A stretch of 64,000 bases of DNA. Source: Pseudarthrobacter sp. W1I19. Its GTDB lineage: Bacteria > Actinomycetota > Actinomycetes > Actinomycetales > Micrococcaceae. The stretch's first letter is position 1. Each line of letters begins with the position of its first letter. The stretch spans positions 1,426,001-1,490,000 of the forward strand of contig NZ_JAUSZR010000001.1 of assembly GCF_030817835.1 (NCBI RefSeq), written 5' to 3'. Both the position numbers and the translations under genes were made by a program. Of the stretch, positions 1 to 10,400 are shown one piece after another. The notes beneath the pieces are model-generated. The model ran no database searches. It saw only the letters and a list, made by a program, of their open reading frames with translations, and was not told where the DNA came from.

Positions 1-44
1 AGCTGCGACGATGCAGCGAAGACTTGTGATGGAGGCGTTTGTCG

Positions 45-3000
45 ATGTCGTCTGGATCCAGCGTGGAGGATCAGCCCCTTTCCATTGAAGGCCATGAAGG
101 CTTTCTCGGGGACTACTATGAGCACCTGGCTGACGAGGACGCCCGGAGCTACACCGGGGATCTGCTGACCGCCCGGGCGGAGGGGCACCGCAACGTCGCT
201 TCCATCAGGAAGCCGGGCCAGGCGAACATCGCCATCCATGATGAGGAAGACAGCAGCGTGGTCTTCGTAGTCACCGATGACATGCCGTTCCTCGTCGATT
301 CCGTCAACGCGGAGCTGGTCCGCCAGCACGCGGCCATCAGGCTGGTGGTCCACCCGCTGTTCGTTGCGGCCCGCAACAGGGAAACCGGCGCACTGGTGAA
401 GGTCAACAAAGTCCCCTCCCATATCGGCATCTCCAGCGGTGACACCGCCGCCATGCCCAGCCTGTCCCACCTCATTGCACAGGGTGAGAACGCCTCTTAT
501 ATGGAGTCGTGGATCGCCGTCGAGATCAACCGCGTCACCGATGAGGCCAAAGCCTCTCTCCTGGAAGGCTTGCAGCGTGTACTGAACGACGTCCGGGCCG
601 CAGTTGAAGACTGGCCCAAGATGCGCCAGAAGGCGCTGGAGATCGCAGAGAACCTGGATAAGGTGGCCAACCCGGCCCAGATCGCCGAGCTGCGCCAGGC
701 TCAGGACCTCCTGCACTGGCTCGATGACGGCAACTTCACTTTCCTCGGCTACCGGGAATACGACCTCGTCAATGTGGACGGGGAAGATGTGCTGGAACTG
801 CGCGAAGACAGCGGCCTGGGACTGTTGCGCGCATCCGCTGACTCACCGCACATCCAGCACCTGACCGACACCGGCAGGAAGAAAGCACGTGAAAAGCGTG
901 CCCTTGTTATCACCAAGGCCAATTCGCGTTCCACGGTCCACCGTTCGGCATACCTTGACTACATCGGAATTAAGAGTTTTGATGCCGCAGGCAATGTCAA
1001 CGGCGAGCAGCGCTTCATCGGCCTCTTCGCCACCAGTGCCTACACAGGGTCCGTCCGCAACATTCCCATCGTCCGGGAAAAGGTCGATGACGTCCTGAGC
1101 AGTGCCGGCTTCCCGCCGGACTCGCACTCCGGCAAAGACCTCCTGGGCATCCTGGAAACATACCCTAGGGATGAACTCTTCCAGATCGAGGTTCCGGACC
1201 TCGCTGCCACGGCCCTGGGAATCCAGAAACTCCAGGAACGCCGGCGCACCCGGCTCTTCCTGCGTCCCGACATCTATGGCCGTTTCATGTCCGCCGTCGT
1301 CTACCTCCCCCGGGACCGGTACACCACCAACGTCCGGCTCCGCATTGAGCAGGAACTGCGCGAAACCTTCCAGGCCGTGTCCATTGACTACGAGGCGCGC
1401 ATGACGGAGTCTGCCCTCGCCCGGCTCTTCTTCCGCATCCGCCTGCCCAAGGGTGCCGACGTCAGCCATGTCAACACGGAGGAACTGGAAAAGCGGCTCG
1501 TGCTCGCCGCCCGCTCCTGGAGCGAAGGCATCGCTGAAGTCCTGCGCGAAGGCCGGGATGTGGGTGAGGCCAAGGAGTTGGCGGCCATATGGTCGGAAGC
1601 CTTTCCTGCAAGCTACCGGGTGGACTACGAAGTTGAGGACGCCCTCGAGGACATCGCCCGCTTCGAAAAATACGGTGCGGCCGCGGAACGTACAGCAGGT
1701 GCCAAGCAGGAACGCCCCGGCGTCCACGTCTACCTTCCCGAAGGGGCAGGGGCAACACTGGAGGAGGACGCCCGGGTCAAGCTCTACATGCTGGAGCCAA
1801 AGAGCCTGAGCCAGATCCTGCCCTTCTTCCACAACCTTGGCCTGGAGGTGCTCGACGAGCGCCCGTTCGAGATCGAAACCGCGGACCGGCGGGACTTTTT
1901 CCTGTACGATCTCGGCCTGAAATACCCAGCGGGTGTGGATCCGCTGGCCACCAATGAGCTGCTTGCTGATTCCTTCGGTGCCGCCGTGACCGGCGCGGCC
2001 GAGTCCGACGCCTTTGACAGGCTGGTCCTCCGGGAGGGACTGCAGTGGCGCCAGATCACTGTGCTGCGCGCCTACGCCCGGTACATGCGCCAGATGGGCA
2101 ACAGCAATTCCTTCGGATTCATGGCTGACACCCTGCTCGCCAACCCGGACGTCACCAGGGGCCTCAGCGCGCTCTTCGCCGCCCGCTTCGATCCTTCGCT
2201 GAGCGAAGACCAGCGGGTTCAGGCCCAGGCATCCGTGCGTGGAGAACTGGCGGAGGCCATCGAAAAGGTGGCCACGCTGGATGCGGACCGCGTCCTGCGG
2301 ACCTTCCTCAACCTGATCGAATCCACGCTCCGGACCAACTTCTACCAGTACAAACCGCACCTGAGCTTCAAGCTTGATCCCCCACAGATCAAGGGGTTGC
2401 CCTTCCCGCGCCCCATGTTCGAAATCTGGGTCTACGCCCCCCGCGTCGAGGGTGTCCACCTTCGATTCGGCAAGGTGGCCCGCGGCGGACTGCGCTGGTC
2501 CGACCGGCGCGAGGACTTCCGCACCGAAGTCCTCGGCCTGGTGAAAGCGCAGACGGTCAAGAACGCCGTCATCGTGCCCACCGGAGCCAAAGGAGGTTTC
2601 TTCGCCAAGCAGCTCCCGGATCCCACGGTGGACCGCTCCGCGTGGATGGCCGAAGGCATCGAAAGCTACAAGACGTTCATCCGCGGCCTGCTCGACCTCA
2701 CTGACAACCTCCTGACGGAGGGCGACGACGAGCGGCTCGTGCCGCCGTCGGACCTTGTACGGCACGACGGCGACGATTCCTACCTCGTGGTGGCGGCGGA
2801 CAAGGGCACCGCAACCTTCTCGGACATCGCGAACGGGCTGGCTGCCGAATACGGGTTCTGGCTCGGGGACGCTTTTGCCTCCGGCGGGTCGGTGGGCTAC
2901 GACCACAAGGCTATGGGCATTACCGCCCGCGGCGCTTGGGAATCAGTGAAACGCCACTTCAGCGAGCTGGACCTGGACACGCAGACGCAGCCTTTCAGCG

Positions 3001-4898
3001 TGGTGGGTGTGGGAGACATGTCCGGTGACGTGTTCGGTAACGGCATGCTGCTCTCAAGGCACATCAGGCTCATCGCGGCATTTGACCACCGCCACGTCTT
3101 CCTCGACCCCAACCCGGACGAGGAGACCTCGTTCGTGGAGCGGCAGCGGTTGTTCGAGCTGCCCAGGTCTTCGTGGGACGACTACAACAAGTCACTCATC
3201 AGCGAAGGCGGTGGCGTGTTCGCGCGCCAGGCGAAGTCGATTCCGGTGTCGGCCCAGGTCCGGGCTGCCCTGGGACTGCCTGCGGACACCACCGAGCTCA
3301 GCCCGCCCGAACTCCTTCGCGCCATCCTGCTGGCGCCTGCGGACCTGCTGTACAACGGCGGGATCGGAACCTACGTCAAGGCGAGCACCGAATCCAATGC
3401 CTCGGTGGGGGACAAGGCCAACGACGCCATCCGGGTGGACGGCAAGGACCTGCGCGTCAAAGTAGTGGGCGAAGGCGGAAACCTTGGCATGACGCAGCGT
3501 GGCCGAATTGAGGCCGCATTGCAGGGGGTCATCCTGAACACCGATGCCATCGACAACTCCGCCGGCGTCGACTGCTCGGACCACGAGGTCAACATCAAGA
3601 TCTTCGTGGACCGCATGGTGGCTGCCGGGAAGCTGTCCGCCGAAGAGCGCGCCGGGTTCCTTGCGTCGATGACGGATGAGGTGGGACGCCTGGTCCTTGA
3701 GGACAACATCGACCAGAACATCCTGCTGCTGAACGACCGTACCCGCGTGGCCGAGTGGAGCCCGAGCTACGAGCGCCTGATGGACTGGCTGGAGAAGAAA
3801 GCTGACCTGAACCGGGAGCTGGAGGCGCTGCCCACCACGGCGGAGCTGCACGAACGGCTGCAGCAGGGCCAGGGCCTGACCTCTCCGGAACTGTCGGTGC
3901 TGGCCGCGTACGCCAAAATCGAGCTGGCCTCAGCGCTGCGGGACAGCGACCTGGCTGATGACCCATGGTTCCGGAAGACGCTGCGGGCCTACTTCCCGGA
4001 GCAGCTGCGGGATCGCTTCGATGCGGAGCTGGATACTCATCCGCTGCGCCGCGAGATCATCGCCACGGTGGTGGCCAACGACATGATCAACCTTGGCGGC
4101 ATCACGTTCGCCTTCCGGACTATGGAAGAAACGTCGGCCTCTGAAGTTGCGGTAGCCAAGGCCTTCGTTGCCCTGCGCGAGGTCTACGAGCTCGATGCGA
4201 TGGTGGAGGAGCTGAACAGCCTGCCGGCGTCGTTCCCGACCGAGCACTGGAGCGCAGTCCACCTGGACATCCGGCGGCTGCTTGACCGGGCCGTCCGGTG
4301 GTTGCTGGGACAGGGCAGCGTGTCCAGGCCCATCGCCGACGTTGTGGAGGAATTCAAGCCCCTCGTCGACCCGATGCGGGCGCGCCTGCTGGAGTACCTG
4401 CGCGGCGACGACCGGGACAGGGTGGCCGGCTGGCTTGAGACGGCCCGCGAATGGGAGCTTCCCGAGGGGCTGGCCCTGCGCTGGGCGGAGCTGTTCGAGA
4501 GCTTTGTCCTGCTGGACATCGCTAAGATCGCAAGGGTTCGCAGGAATCCTGTGGAGGAGATCGCGGCGGTCTACTACACCGTTTTCAACCGGTTCCACGC
4601 GGATTCGCTCCTGGAGCGGATCAGCAGCCTGCCGCGGCAGGACCGGTGGCAGGCGTTGGCCAGGGCTGCCTTGCGCGATGATTTATATTCCACAGTCTCG
4701 GACATCACGACGGCGGTGCTGGACGCCACCGCTGCGGCCGATTCACCGGAGGCGCGGCTCAAGGACTGGGAGGCGCAGAACGCCGAGCAGTTGGTCCGCG
4801 CGAAGAGCATGTTTGATGAGGTCAATGCCCTCGAGGCCGACGATATGGCTTCACTGTCGGTAGCATTGAGGCTCTTGAGGTCAATCGTCCGACGCTAG
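45..4898 (+). CDS. gdh: NAD-specific glutamate dehydrogenase, large (about 180 kDa) type
   Basis: Catalyses reversible oxidative deamination of L-glutamate to 2-oxoglutarate with NAD, a cytosolic link between nitrogen and carbon metabolism. The protein has about 1617 residues, the size usual for the large bacterial NAD-GDH family (about 1600-1650). A long N-terminal ACT-like/regulatory part precedes the catalytic core, where PTGAKGGFF contains the expected substrate-binding lysine, followed by a Rossmann part with VVGVGDMSGDVFGNGML and VVGEGGNLGMTQRGR. The ATG at 45 is preferred over the in-frame TTG at 39: GGAGG at 31-35 is 9 nt from the ATG but only 3 nt from the TTG. The neighbour 28 nt downstream is a sensor kinase on the same strand, so cotranscription is possible. 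Family assignment is firm. Confidence 0.95.
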   Translation: MSSGSSVEDQPLSIEGHEGFLGDYYEHLADEDARSYTGDLLTARAEGHRNVASIRKPGQANIAIHDEEDSSVVFVVTDDMPFLVDSVNAELVRQHAAIRLVVHPLFVAARNRETGALVKVNKVPSHIGISSGDTAAMPSLSHLIAQGENASYMESWIAVEINRVTDEAKASLLEGLQRVLNDVRAAVEDWPKMRQKALEIAENLDKVANPAQIAELRQAQDLLHWLDDGNFTFLGYREYDLVNVDGEDVLELREDSGLGLLRASADSPHIQHLTDTGRKKAREKRALVITKANSRSTVHRSAYLDYIGIKSFDAAGNVNGEQRFIGLFATSAYTGSVRNIPIVREKVDDVLSSAGFPPDSHSGKDLLGILETYPRDELFQIEVPDLAATALGIQKLQERRRTRLFLRPDIYGRFMSAVVYLPRDRYTTNVRLRIEQELRETFQAVSIDYEARMTESALARLFFRIRLPKGADVSHVNTEELEKRLVLAARSWSEGIAEVLREGRDVGEAKELAAIWSEAFPASYRVDYEVEDALEDIARFEKYGAAAERTAGAKQERPGVHVYLPEGAGATLEEDARVKLYMLEPKSLSQILPFFHNLGLEVLDERPFEIETADRRDFFLYDLGLKYPAGVDPLATNELLADSFGAAVTGAAESDAFDRLVLREGLQWRQITVLRAYARYMRQMGNSNSFGFMADTLLANPDVTRGLSALFAARFDPSLSEDQRVQAQASVRGELAEAIEKVATLDADRVLRTFLNLIESTLRTNFYQYKPHLSFKLDPPQIKGLPFPRPMFEIWVYAPRVEGVHLRFGKVARGGLRWSDRREDFRTEVLGLVKAQTVKNAVIVPTGAKGGFFAKQLPDPTVDRSAWMAEGIESYKTFIRGLLDLTDNLLTEGDDERLVPPSDLVRHDGDDSYLVVAADKGTATFSDIANGLAAEYGFWLGDAFASGGSVGYDHKAMGITARGAWESVKRHFSELDLDTQTQPFSVVGVGDMSGDVFGNGMLLSRHIRLIAAFDHRHVFLDPNPDEETSFVERQRLFELPRSSWDDYNKSLISEGGGVFARQAKSIPVSAQVRAALGLPADTTELSPPELLRAILLAPADLLYNGGIGTYVKASTESNASVGDKANDAIRVDGKDLRVKVVGEGGNLGMTQRGRIEAALQGVILNTDAIDNSAGVDCSDHEVNIKIFVDRMVAAGKLSAEERAGFLASMTDEVGRLVLEDNIDQNILLLNDRTRVAEWSPSYERLMDWLEKKADLNRELEALPTTAELHERLQQGQGLTSPELSVLAAYAKIELASALRDSDLADDPWFRKTLRAYFPEQLRDRFDAELDTHPLRREIIATVVANDMINLGGITFAFRTMEETSASEVAVAKAFVALREVYELDAMVEELNSLPASFPTEHWSAVHLDIRRLLDRAVRWLLGQGSVSRPIADVVEEFKPLVDPMRARLLEYLRGDDRDRVAGWLETAREWELPEGLALRWAELFESFVLLDIAKIARVRRNPVEEIAAVYYTVFNRFHADSLLERISSLPRQDRWQALARAALRDDLYSTVSDITTAVLDATAAADSPEARLKDWEAQNAEQLVRAKSMFDEVNALEADDMASLSVALRLLRSIVRR

Positions 4899-4926
4899 CC
4901 GGTGCTGCGTCGCAAATGGAGGTGCA

Positions 4927-6393
4927 GTGGCAATCTTTACGGACCCTATCAGGGAACATGCTGATTTCGGGCCGGGCGATGCCGAATGGCTGCACCTCCT
5001 GGTGGGGGACTGGCAGATGGTCGCGGACCTGGCGTTCGCCGACCTGGCGCTCTGGTTCCCCCACCCGGACCACGGGTACGTGGCGCTGGCTCACGTCCGG
5101 CCGTCCACCACACATACGGTGTTCCATGGCGACTTCGTGGGGGAACCAATCCGCTCCGACCTCCAGCCGCTGGTGGATAAGGCCTGGAACAGCCGCTCTA
5201 TCGAGCGCTCCAGCGAAACCAACTGGAGCAGCGAAATGGCGCTCCGGGTGGAAGCCGTTCCCATGGTCCGGAACGGGCGAACCCTGGCCGTTGTCACCAC
5301 GCACATGGACCTTTCAAGTTCACGCATGCCCTCCAGGCTTGAACTGACGTACCGGCAGTGCGCCTACGACCTGCTGCGGATGGGGACGTTGGGGCTATGG
5401 CCGGACTTCGCCTCGCCCACGGGTTCCCGCCGCGGCGCACCTCGTGTGGGTGACGGTCTCATCAGGCTGGACGCCGAGGGCGTGGTGCAGTACGCCAGCC
5501 CCAACGGTGTGTCCGCTTTCCGGCGCCTCGGTGACGGGGAGTCCCTGGAGGGGCGCTCCCTGGCCGAGGTCACGGCCAGCCTGCTGAAGGACCGCCGCAT
5601 GGTGGACGAAACTTTGCCACTGGTAGTAACCGGACGGATGCCGTGGCGCAGCGAGATCGAGTCCCGCGGCGTAAGCCTGTCACTGCGGGCCATCCCACTG
5701 CGTGATGAGCAGCAGCGCTTCGGCGCGCTGGTCCTTTGCCGCGACGTGTCCGAACTTCGGCGGCGCGAGATGGAGCTGGTGACAAAGGACGCCACCATCC
5801 GCGAAATCCACCACCGGGTCAAGAACAACCTGCAGACCGTAGCCGCGCTGTTGCGCATGCAGTCCCGCCGGATGGTGAGCGATGAGGCGAAGCAGGGGCT
5901 CGAACAGGCGATGCGCCGGGTGGCAACCATCGCACTGGTTCACGAAACTCTGTCCCAGGGCCTGACGCAGAGCGTCGACTTTGACGAGCTGATCGGCCGG
6001 CAGTTCCGGCTTTCCGCGGAAGTGGCGTCGCCGTCGCAGCAGGTCCGGACCGAGCGTTCGGGCATGTTCGGGGAGCTGCCGAGTGATTTTGCCACGCCGC
6101 TGGCGCTGGTGATTAATGAACTCGTCACCAACGCTGTGGAGCATGGCCTGGAAGGGCGGGCCGGGACTGTCTGGCTCCTGGCCGACCGTTCCGAAGGGGA
6201 CGACGGCGAGGAGCTCACCGTGACCATTGCCGACGACGGCGTGGGACTTCCTGACACGCCCCACGTTGAGGGCCTCGGCCTGCAGATCGTGCGCACACTG
6301 GTGACCAGCGAGCTGGGCGGGAGCATCCAGTGGCTTCCCCGTGAAGGCGGCGGCACCGCCGTGCAGATCCGGCTGATCCTTCCGGCGAAGTAG
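4927..6393 (+). CDS. pdtaS: PdtaS-like cytosolic sensor histidine kinase (HisKA_2 type)
   Basis: A soluble two-component kinase of 488 residues with no membrane segment. The N-terminal 150 residues fit the GAF-like sensor of the PdtaS family. A PAS-like segment follows (about 170-280), then the HisKA_2 dimerisation helix with the phospho-acceptor region IHHRVKNNLQT (first His at 295), and a C-terminal HATPase with N-box NELVTNAVEHG and G-box DDGVGLP. The GTG start at 4927 follows GGAGG at 4918-4922 at a short 4-nt spacing. In mycobacteria PdtaS phosphorylates the ANTAR-type antiterminator PdtaR; no pdtaR lies in this window. The whiB1-like gene lies just downstream in convergent orientation, the same pairing as Rv3220c/Rv3219 in M. 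tuberculosis, which supports the name. Confidence 0.88.
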   Translation: MAIFTDPIREHADFGPGDAEWLHLLVGDWQMVADLAFADLALWFPHPDHGYVALAHVRPSTTHTVFHGDFVGEPIRSDLQPLVDKAWNSRSIERSSETNWSSEMALRVEAVPMVRNGRTLAVVTTHMDLSSSRMPSRLELTYRQCAYDLLRMGTLGLWPDFASPTGSRRGAPRVGDGLIRLDAEGVVQYASPNGVSAFRRLGDGESLEGRSLAEVTASLLKDRRMVDETLPLVVTGRMPWRSEIESRGVSLSLRAIPLRDEQQRFGALVLCRDVSELRRREMELVTKDATIREIHHRVKNNLQTVAALLRMQSRRMVSDEAKQGLEQAMRRVATIALVHETLSQGLTQSVDFDELIGRQFRLSAEVASPSQQVRTERSGMFGELPSDFATPLALVINELVTNAVEHGLEGRAGTVWLLADRSEGDDGEELTVTIADDGVGLPDTPHVEGLGLQIVRTLVTSELGGSIQWLPREGGGTAVQIRLILPAK

Positions 6394-6404
6394 CAGGAGA
6401 CAGC

Positions 6405-6450
6405 AGAAGGCCCTGGCGGCAACCTTTGCGGGTTGCGGCCAGGGCCTTCT
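6405..6450. terminator. Bidirectional intrinsic terminator between pdtaS and whiB1
   Basis: A 13-bp perfect outer stem (6405-6417 with 6438-6450) is extended by a 6-bp inner stem (6419-6424 with 6431-6436) across one G-G mismatch, with a TTTGCG loop. T-rich sequence follows on the right, and the same hairpin can serve the converging whiB gene. Confidence 0.9.
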
Positions 6451-6490
6451 TCTTAAGCTTTTTCAGCCAGCCTTTGAGTGCCTGGACGGA

Positions 6491-6757
6491 TCAGGAGGCG
6501 CGGCGGGCGCGTGCTGCGCGGCGCTTCAGGGCGCGGCGTTCGTCTTCGCTCATGCCGCCCCATACGCCGGCATCCTGGCCCGATTCGAGAGCCCACTGCA
6601 GGCATGTGTCCACTACCGGACACCGGCGGCAGACGCTCTTGGCTTCCTCGATCTGCAGGAGCGCCGGACCTGTGTTTCCAACGGGGAAAAACAGTTCCGG
6701 GTCCTTTTCGAGGCACGCTGCGCGGTTACGCCAATCCATGCTGATCAGTTGCTCCAT
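6491..6757 (-). CDS. whiB1: WhiB1-type iron-sulfur transcription factor
   Basis: An 88-residue Wbl protein. The four cluster-binding cysteines are C15, C43, C46 and C52 (C-x27-C-x2-C-x5-C), followed by the GVWGG turn at 64-68 and a basic C-terminal tail rich in R and K that would contact DNA. Wbl proteins bind a [4Fe-4S] cluster and act with the primary sigma factor; WhiB1 is NO-sensitive and essential in mycobacteria. Size, motif spacing and its place beside a PdtaS-like kinase favour WhiB1 over other Wbl members, although the subclass cannot be proved from sequence inspection alone. The leader contains a CRP-like palindrome (6775-6790) and a GC-rich hairpin (6808-6825). Confidence 0.92.
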   Translation of the reverse strand: MEQLISMDWRNRAACLEKDPELFFPVGNTGPALLQIEEAKSVCRRCPVVDTCLQWALESGQDAGVWGGMSEDERRALKRRAARARRAS

Positions 6758-6774
6758 TTCTGGGAAGTGCCCTT

Positions 6775-6790
6775 TGTGAAATTATTCACT
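6775..6790. promoter_or_regulatory. CRP/GlxR-like operator in the whiB1 upstream region
   Basis: Reads TGTGA-N6-TCACT, one base off the CRP-family consensus TGTGA-N6-TCACA. It begins 18 bp upstream of the whiB1 start codon. Mycobacterial whiB1 is a known CRP target; conservation of that control here is inference. Confidence 0.5.
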
Positions 6791-6807
6791 AGTAGCTACA
6801 AAGGAAA

Positions 6808-6825
6808 GGGGCCCGGCAGGGCCCC
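6808..6825. other. GC-rich hairpin in the whiB1 leader region
   Basis: GGGGCCC, a four-base loop GGCA, then GGGCCCC. Read on the minus strand (whiB1 sense) it is followed by TTTCCTTTG, so it could be an attenuator-like element or a stability hairpin. The rest of the 213-bp gap between whiB1 and the next gene shows no further gene. Confidence 0.4.
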
Positions 6826-6958
6826 GTTGGTCATCTGAATCAAGCCTGTCATGTTAACGCTGTGTAAACAAGGGGTAATAAGGCTTGAAATCCCCGGATC
6901 GCTGAGCGATACATCACAGTGGTGGTATTGGGCCTCACCACTGTCCGACTATGTCCGG

Positions 6959-6964
6959 TAGGGT
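6959..6964 (+). promoter_or_regulatory. -10 box (TAGGGT) for a leaderless transcript
   Basis: TAGGGT ends 6 nt before the GTG at 6971, so transcription would start at the start codon itself. No purine-rich ribosome-binding site precedes the GTG. A matching -35 hexamer is not clear. Confidence 0.5.
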
Positions 6965-6970
6965 GCCAGT

Positions 6971-7444
6971 GTGTCAAGACCTCCGGAAAACCCACCAGAC
7001 CCGCAGGCTCCAGCAGGGGGTTCCGGGCCAGAACAGCCAAGTGGCCGGGTCCGTCCGCCCGCGGTGCTCGTGGTGGCAGTGATTGTCGCCGCCGAAGCAA
7101 CCGCCCTGTTGGCCGCGGCCGCCTGGTACGGCTACCAGCTTGCAGCGGGCAGTCCCGTGCTGTCGTTCTGGGGTGCCGTTTTTACACTGGGGCTGTTGCT
7201 GGCGTTCTCGGCCTGGCTTTACGCGGTGGCACTTTTTCTCTACCGCGGATACCGGTGGACCAGGGCTGCTGCCCTGGTGGCCCAGTTGTTTGTCCTCACC
7301 ATCGGCTTTCCTACACTGAGCGCCGGCCTTCCCGTGGGTGGACTGGCGATGCTGGTCCCCGCGTTCACTGCCATTGTGCTGTTGTTCCAAAACAAGGTCA
7401 TCAGGTTCGCCTCCCGCACGGGCAGTTCGACGCCGGCACTTTGA
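6971..7444 (+). CDS. Small four-helix membrane protein, function unknown
   Basis: A 157-residue protein that I cannot assign to a named function. A proline- and glycine-rich N-terminus of about 35 residues is followed by four hydrophobic stretches, near 36-58, 65-88, 95-112 and 118-138. The polar tail carries a short basic patch. The layout suggests an integral inner-membrane protein with both ends in the cytoplasm. The GTG start fits the leaderless promoter at 6959-6964. It faces the FHA/FtsK-type gene convergently, with only 55 bp between them and no clear terminator, so no operon partner is evident. Confidence 0.7.
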   Translation: MSRPPENPPDPQAPAGGSGPEQPSGRVRPPAVLVVAVIVAAEATALLAAAAWYGYQLAAGSPVLSFWGAVFTLGLLLAFSAWLYAVALFLYRGYRWTRAAALVAQLFVLTIGFPTLSAGLPVGGLAMLVPAFTAIVLLFQNKVIRFASRTGSSTPAL

Positions 7445-7499
7445 CCGACTCGACTCCTTGCTAGGGCTGCACGCCGCGTTTGCATGCTCGGGTCCGGCA

Positions 7500-10400
7500 C
7501 TATGTATGTGGCCCGTTGGAGTTGGCCCAGCCGACTTGGATGCTCCGAGCCACGCTGCGGGAGATTAGCACTCCTCGGCCGGGCGGCGGGTGGGCCTCCA
7601 CTTCGAACCTTGTTCCAAAGAGGTCCCCATCCTGTAATGAACGCGGAGCCAGCAACACTCCGGTGCCGGACGCGCGGGACTTCATCGCCAACGGCACGCG
7701 CTGCGAAAGCAGCGGGCTGTAGTTGGCCGTCAGCACCACCGCGCAGCCCAATGCGTTCAGTTCCCACAGGTGCTGCAGGGCTTCGGCGTTAAGGAGGTCG
7801 GCATCGTCCACCAGCGCCACTGTCCCTGGTTGCGTACGGCCCGCCGCTGCCATCGCCACCGACTTCTGCCAGTACTCACTGGGGTCACCATCTGCTTCAC
7901 GGCGAAGCCATGGCCCGCCTGCCGGATTCATCAGCGGCAACGCCTTCAGGAAGTTGGTTTTCCCGGATCCGGGCCCGCCCAGGACTGTGAGCACGCCTCC
8001 GTACGGCAGGCTGATGGATGCTGGCTCGAGCTCATCCCCGCCAACGCCAATCAACAGTGGCCGGCCGTTGCTGCTGTTTGCCCCGTTGTTGTTGCCTGGC
8101 GCGCTATTGGCCGGCTTTGGAGACTCGAGGGAGCTGGTCCGATTGCTCGTTGCGCTCGAACTGATCTTGGTGGCCTGCACCAGCGCAGGAAGTGGTTCGA
8201 TGCGGAAGGGACGCTTTGTGGGCGGCGTCGCCGAGGCCAGGCCCGGCTTGCTCAGGATTTCCGGGTCCGGGCGGTACAGCTGGCTTACGGCGGGGCCGCC
8301 GCCGGCGATAGGGCCAAACGCTACGGCCCGTCCCTTGTGCCGTGCTGTGGCCGGCATGCGCGGCCACGCTATGCGGCTGTCCGGATTGGATCCGGTGGGG
8401 AAATAGAGCCGGTTAGCAAGCAAAGCGAACGTCCGGGAACTGACAAGTTCCCTATCGCCCTCAAGCATCACCACAATGTCCGCCCGGCTGCCGTCCCGGG
8501 CCAGATCTTGCACGAGGTCTTCAGCCCAAGCCAGGGGTCCTGCGCGCAGCGCCGATATCCATGATCCCCATCCGGAAATAGCCAGTACCAGTGGCACCTC
8601 GCCCTTCATGCCACCGCGGCTTAGCCGCCGGGCCATCTCCTGTTTCAGGCGCTCCAGCACCCGGACTGCCCGCCGCAGCTCGTGCGTGCCCACCTGCGCT
8701 CCAACCCGCCCCGAGGGGGCAAGGCCACGGAAAGTTCCGCCTGCGTCCAGCAGGTAGCAGTGGGCTTCCACCGGATGGAGGGCAAGTTGGGAGACGGCGA
8801 ATTCGAGGGCATCCAGCGCACCTGAAGACGGGCCGCCGACCAGCGCCAGATGACTGTGCTCCGGGGGCTTCCATACGAGGGGGACCACCTTTTGTTCTTC
8901 GGGCAGATCCATCAGTCCGAGTTCGGTCATCCATCCTGCACCTTTCCCTCTGCCGGGGTGGACTGCCGGCAGTCTGCCGTCAGGAACCGGCAGGTTCGAA
9001 GGCAGGGGAGCGGCCACCGGACGGCGGGGTGCCGGCCCGTTCTGGCCGTGCCACAGGTCCTGCACGATCTCCACCAACGGCTGGGCAGCTTGGGTGGGTG
9101 TCCGCTGCCCGGACGGTTGGCCCCCGCTGCTTTCTCTGCCTGCATCACTGGTTCCATGCGATGTAAAGCAGTCCACGGCGCGTTGCACCTTGAAAACGTC
9201 CGCCCGGTCAGACCCACCAGGGGCTGTCCCGATCGTCGCGGTCTGAAATTCCTGCGGCGCCTCAGTACCCCGCGCCATGAAAGCCCGTCCCGGCGTACCC
9301 ACGCTGATACCGGCTGCATCCTTGGTGTTGATAATGTCGCAGGACTCCATATCGGATTGCACTCGAAGGGCAATGCTGGAGGTGACATTGGCACGGATGT
9401 CCGCTGTGACGGCTCCCTGCGGCCGCTGGGTAGCCATCACCAGGTGGATCCCCAGTGACCGCCCGATTGCTGCGATCCGCATCAATTCCCGCAGTACCTC
9501 CGGCGCATCGTCAACGAGCATCCTGAATTCATCGATCACAATCACAAGGTGGGGGAGCGGAAAGTTGTGGGAAGCCCAGGTGGAACGGTACGAGGCGAGA
9601 TCCGGTACCCGGGCGGCGGCCAGTGCCTCCTCCCGCAACCTGATCTCAGCCCTGAGCGAGGCCATGGTGCGTTCGAGCTCGTAGGTGGACAGATCGGTCA
9701 GCAGCCCGACGCAGTGGACGAGTTTGGTCAAGGGGCTAAGCCCGGACCCGCCCTTGAAATCAACGAAAAGGAAATTCACGCGGTCTGGCGGATGACTGAG
9801 CGCCAATGCCAGGGCGAGCGTGCGGAGCAGTTCAGACTTGCCAGAGCCCGTGGTTCCCGCGACCAGCAGATGCGGGCCGTCTGAGACGAGGTCCAGGCCG
9901 TGCGTTCCAGTGGCGCTGATTCCCATAGGCACAGGCAAACCATCGGCCTGTGCGCTCGCAGTCCACCGGGCCGCGACCCCGGCTGGGGAAAGCGGCAGGA
10001 AGTCACTGAGCGAGCAGGAGCTGGGGACAGCGTTGTGTCCTTTGTCCGGCGGGGCCGGTTGTCCGGCGAGGTTCCGGCAGAAATCGCTGAACACTGCCTC
10101 CGGGGCGAGATCCGGGACGAAGGCAACCTCACCGGCCGGGCTCCGAAGGATGGATGTCCGCTCAGAAATTACCGCCTCCCAGGGGCGGTCACCTCCGCCG
10201 GCAGCAGGGAGGAACTGAAGGACCTGCCAGCCAAGCCCCGCCGCCAGGGCGGACGTCGTGTCGTCGTCCTGTGCACTCGAAGTTCCGAGCATGATGAGGA
10301 CACCACGTTGATGGGCGGAACCAAACCCCTCGGCCAAAATCCTGCGTGCGTCATTGGAGGAAGCGGTGAGAGTGCTGCCCTGCAGGTACCGCGCGGCCAG

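Noticed and set aside
843..2906. A 687-codon open frame on the minus strand inside the glutamate dehydrogenase gene
   Set aside because: It is a shadow of GC-rich third positions. The plus-strand frame encodes a well-conserved enzyme and the minus frame has no recognisable domain or ribosome-binding site.
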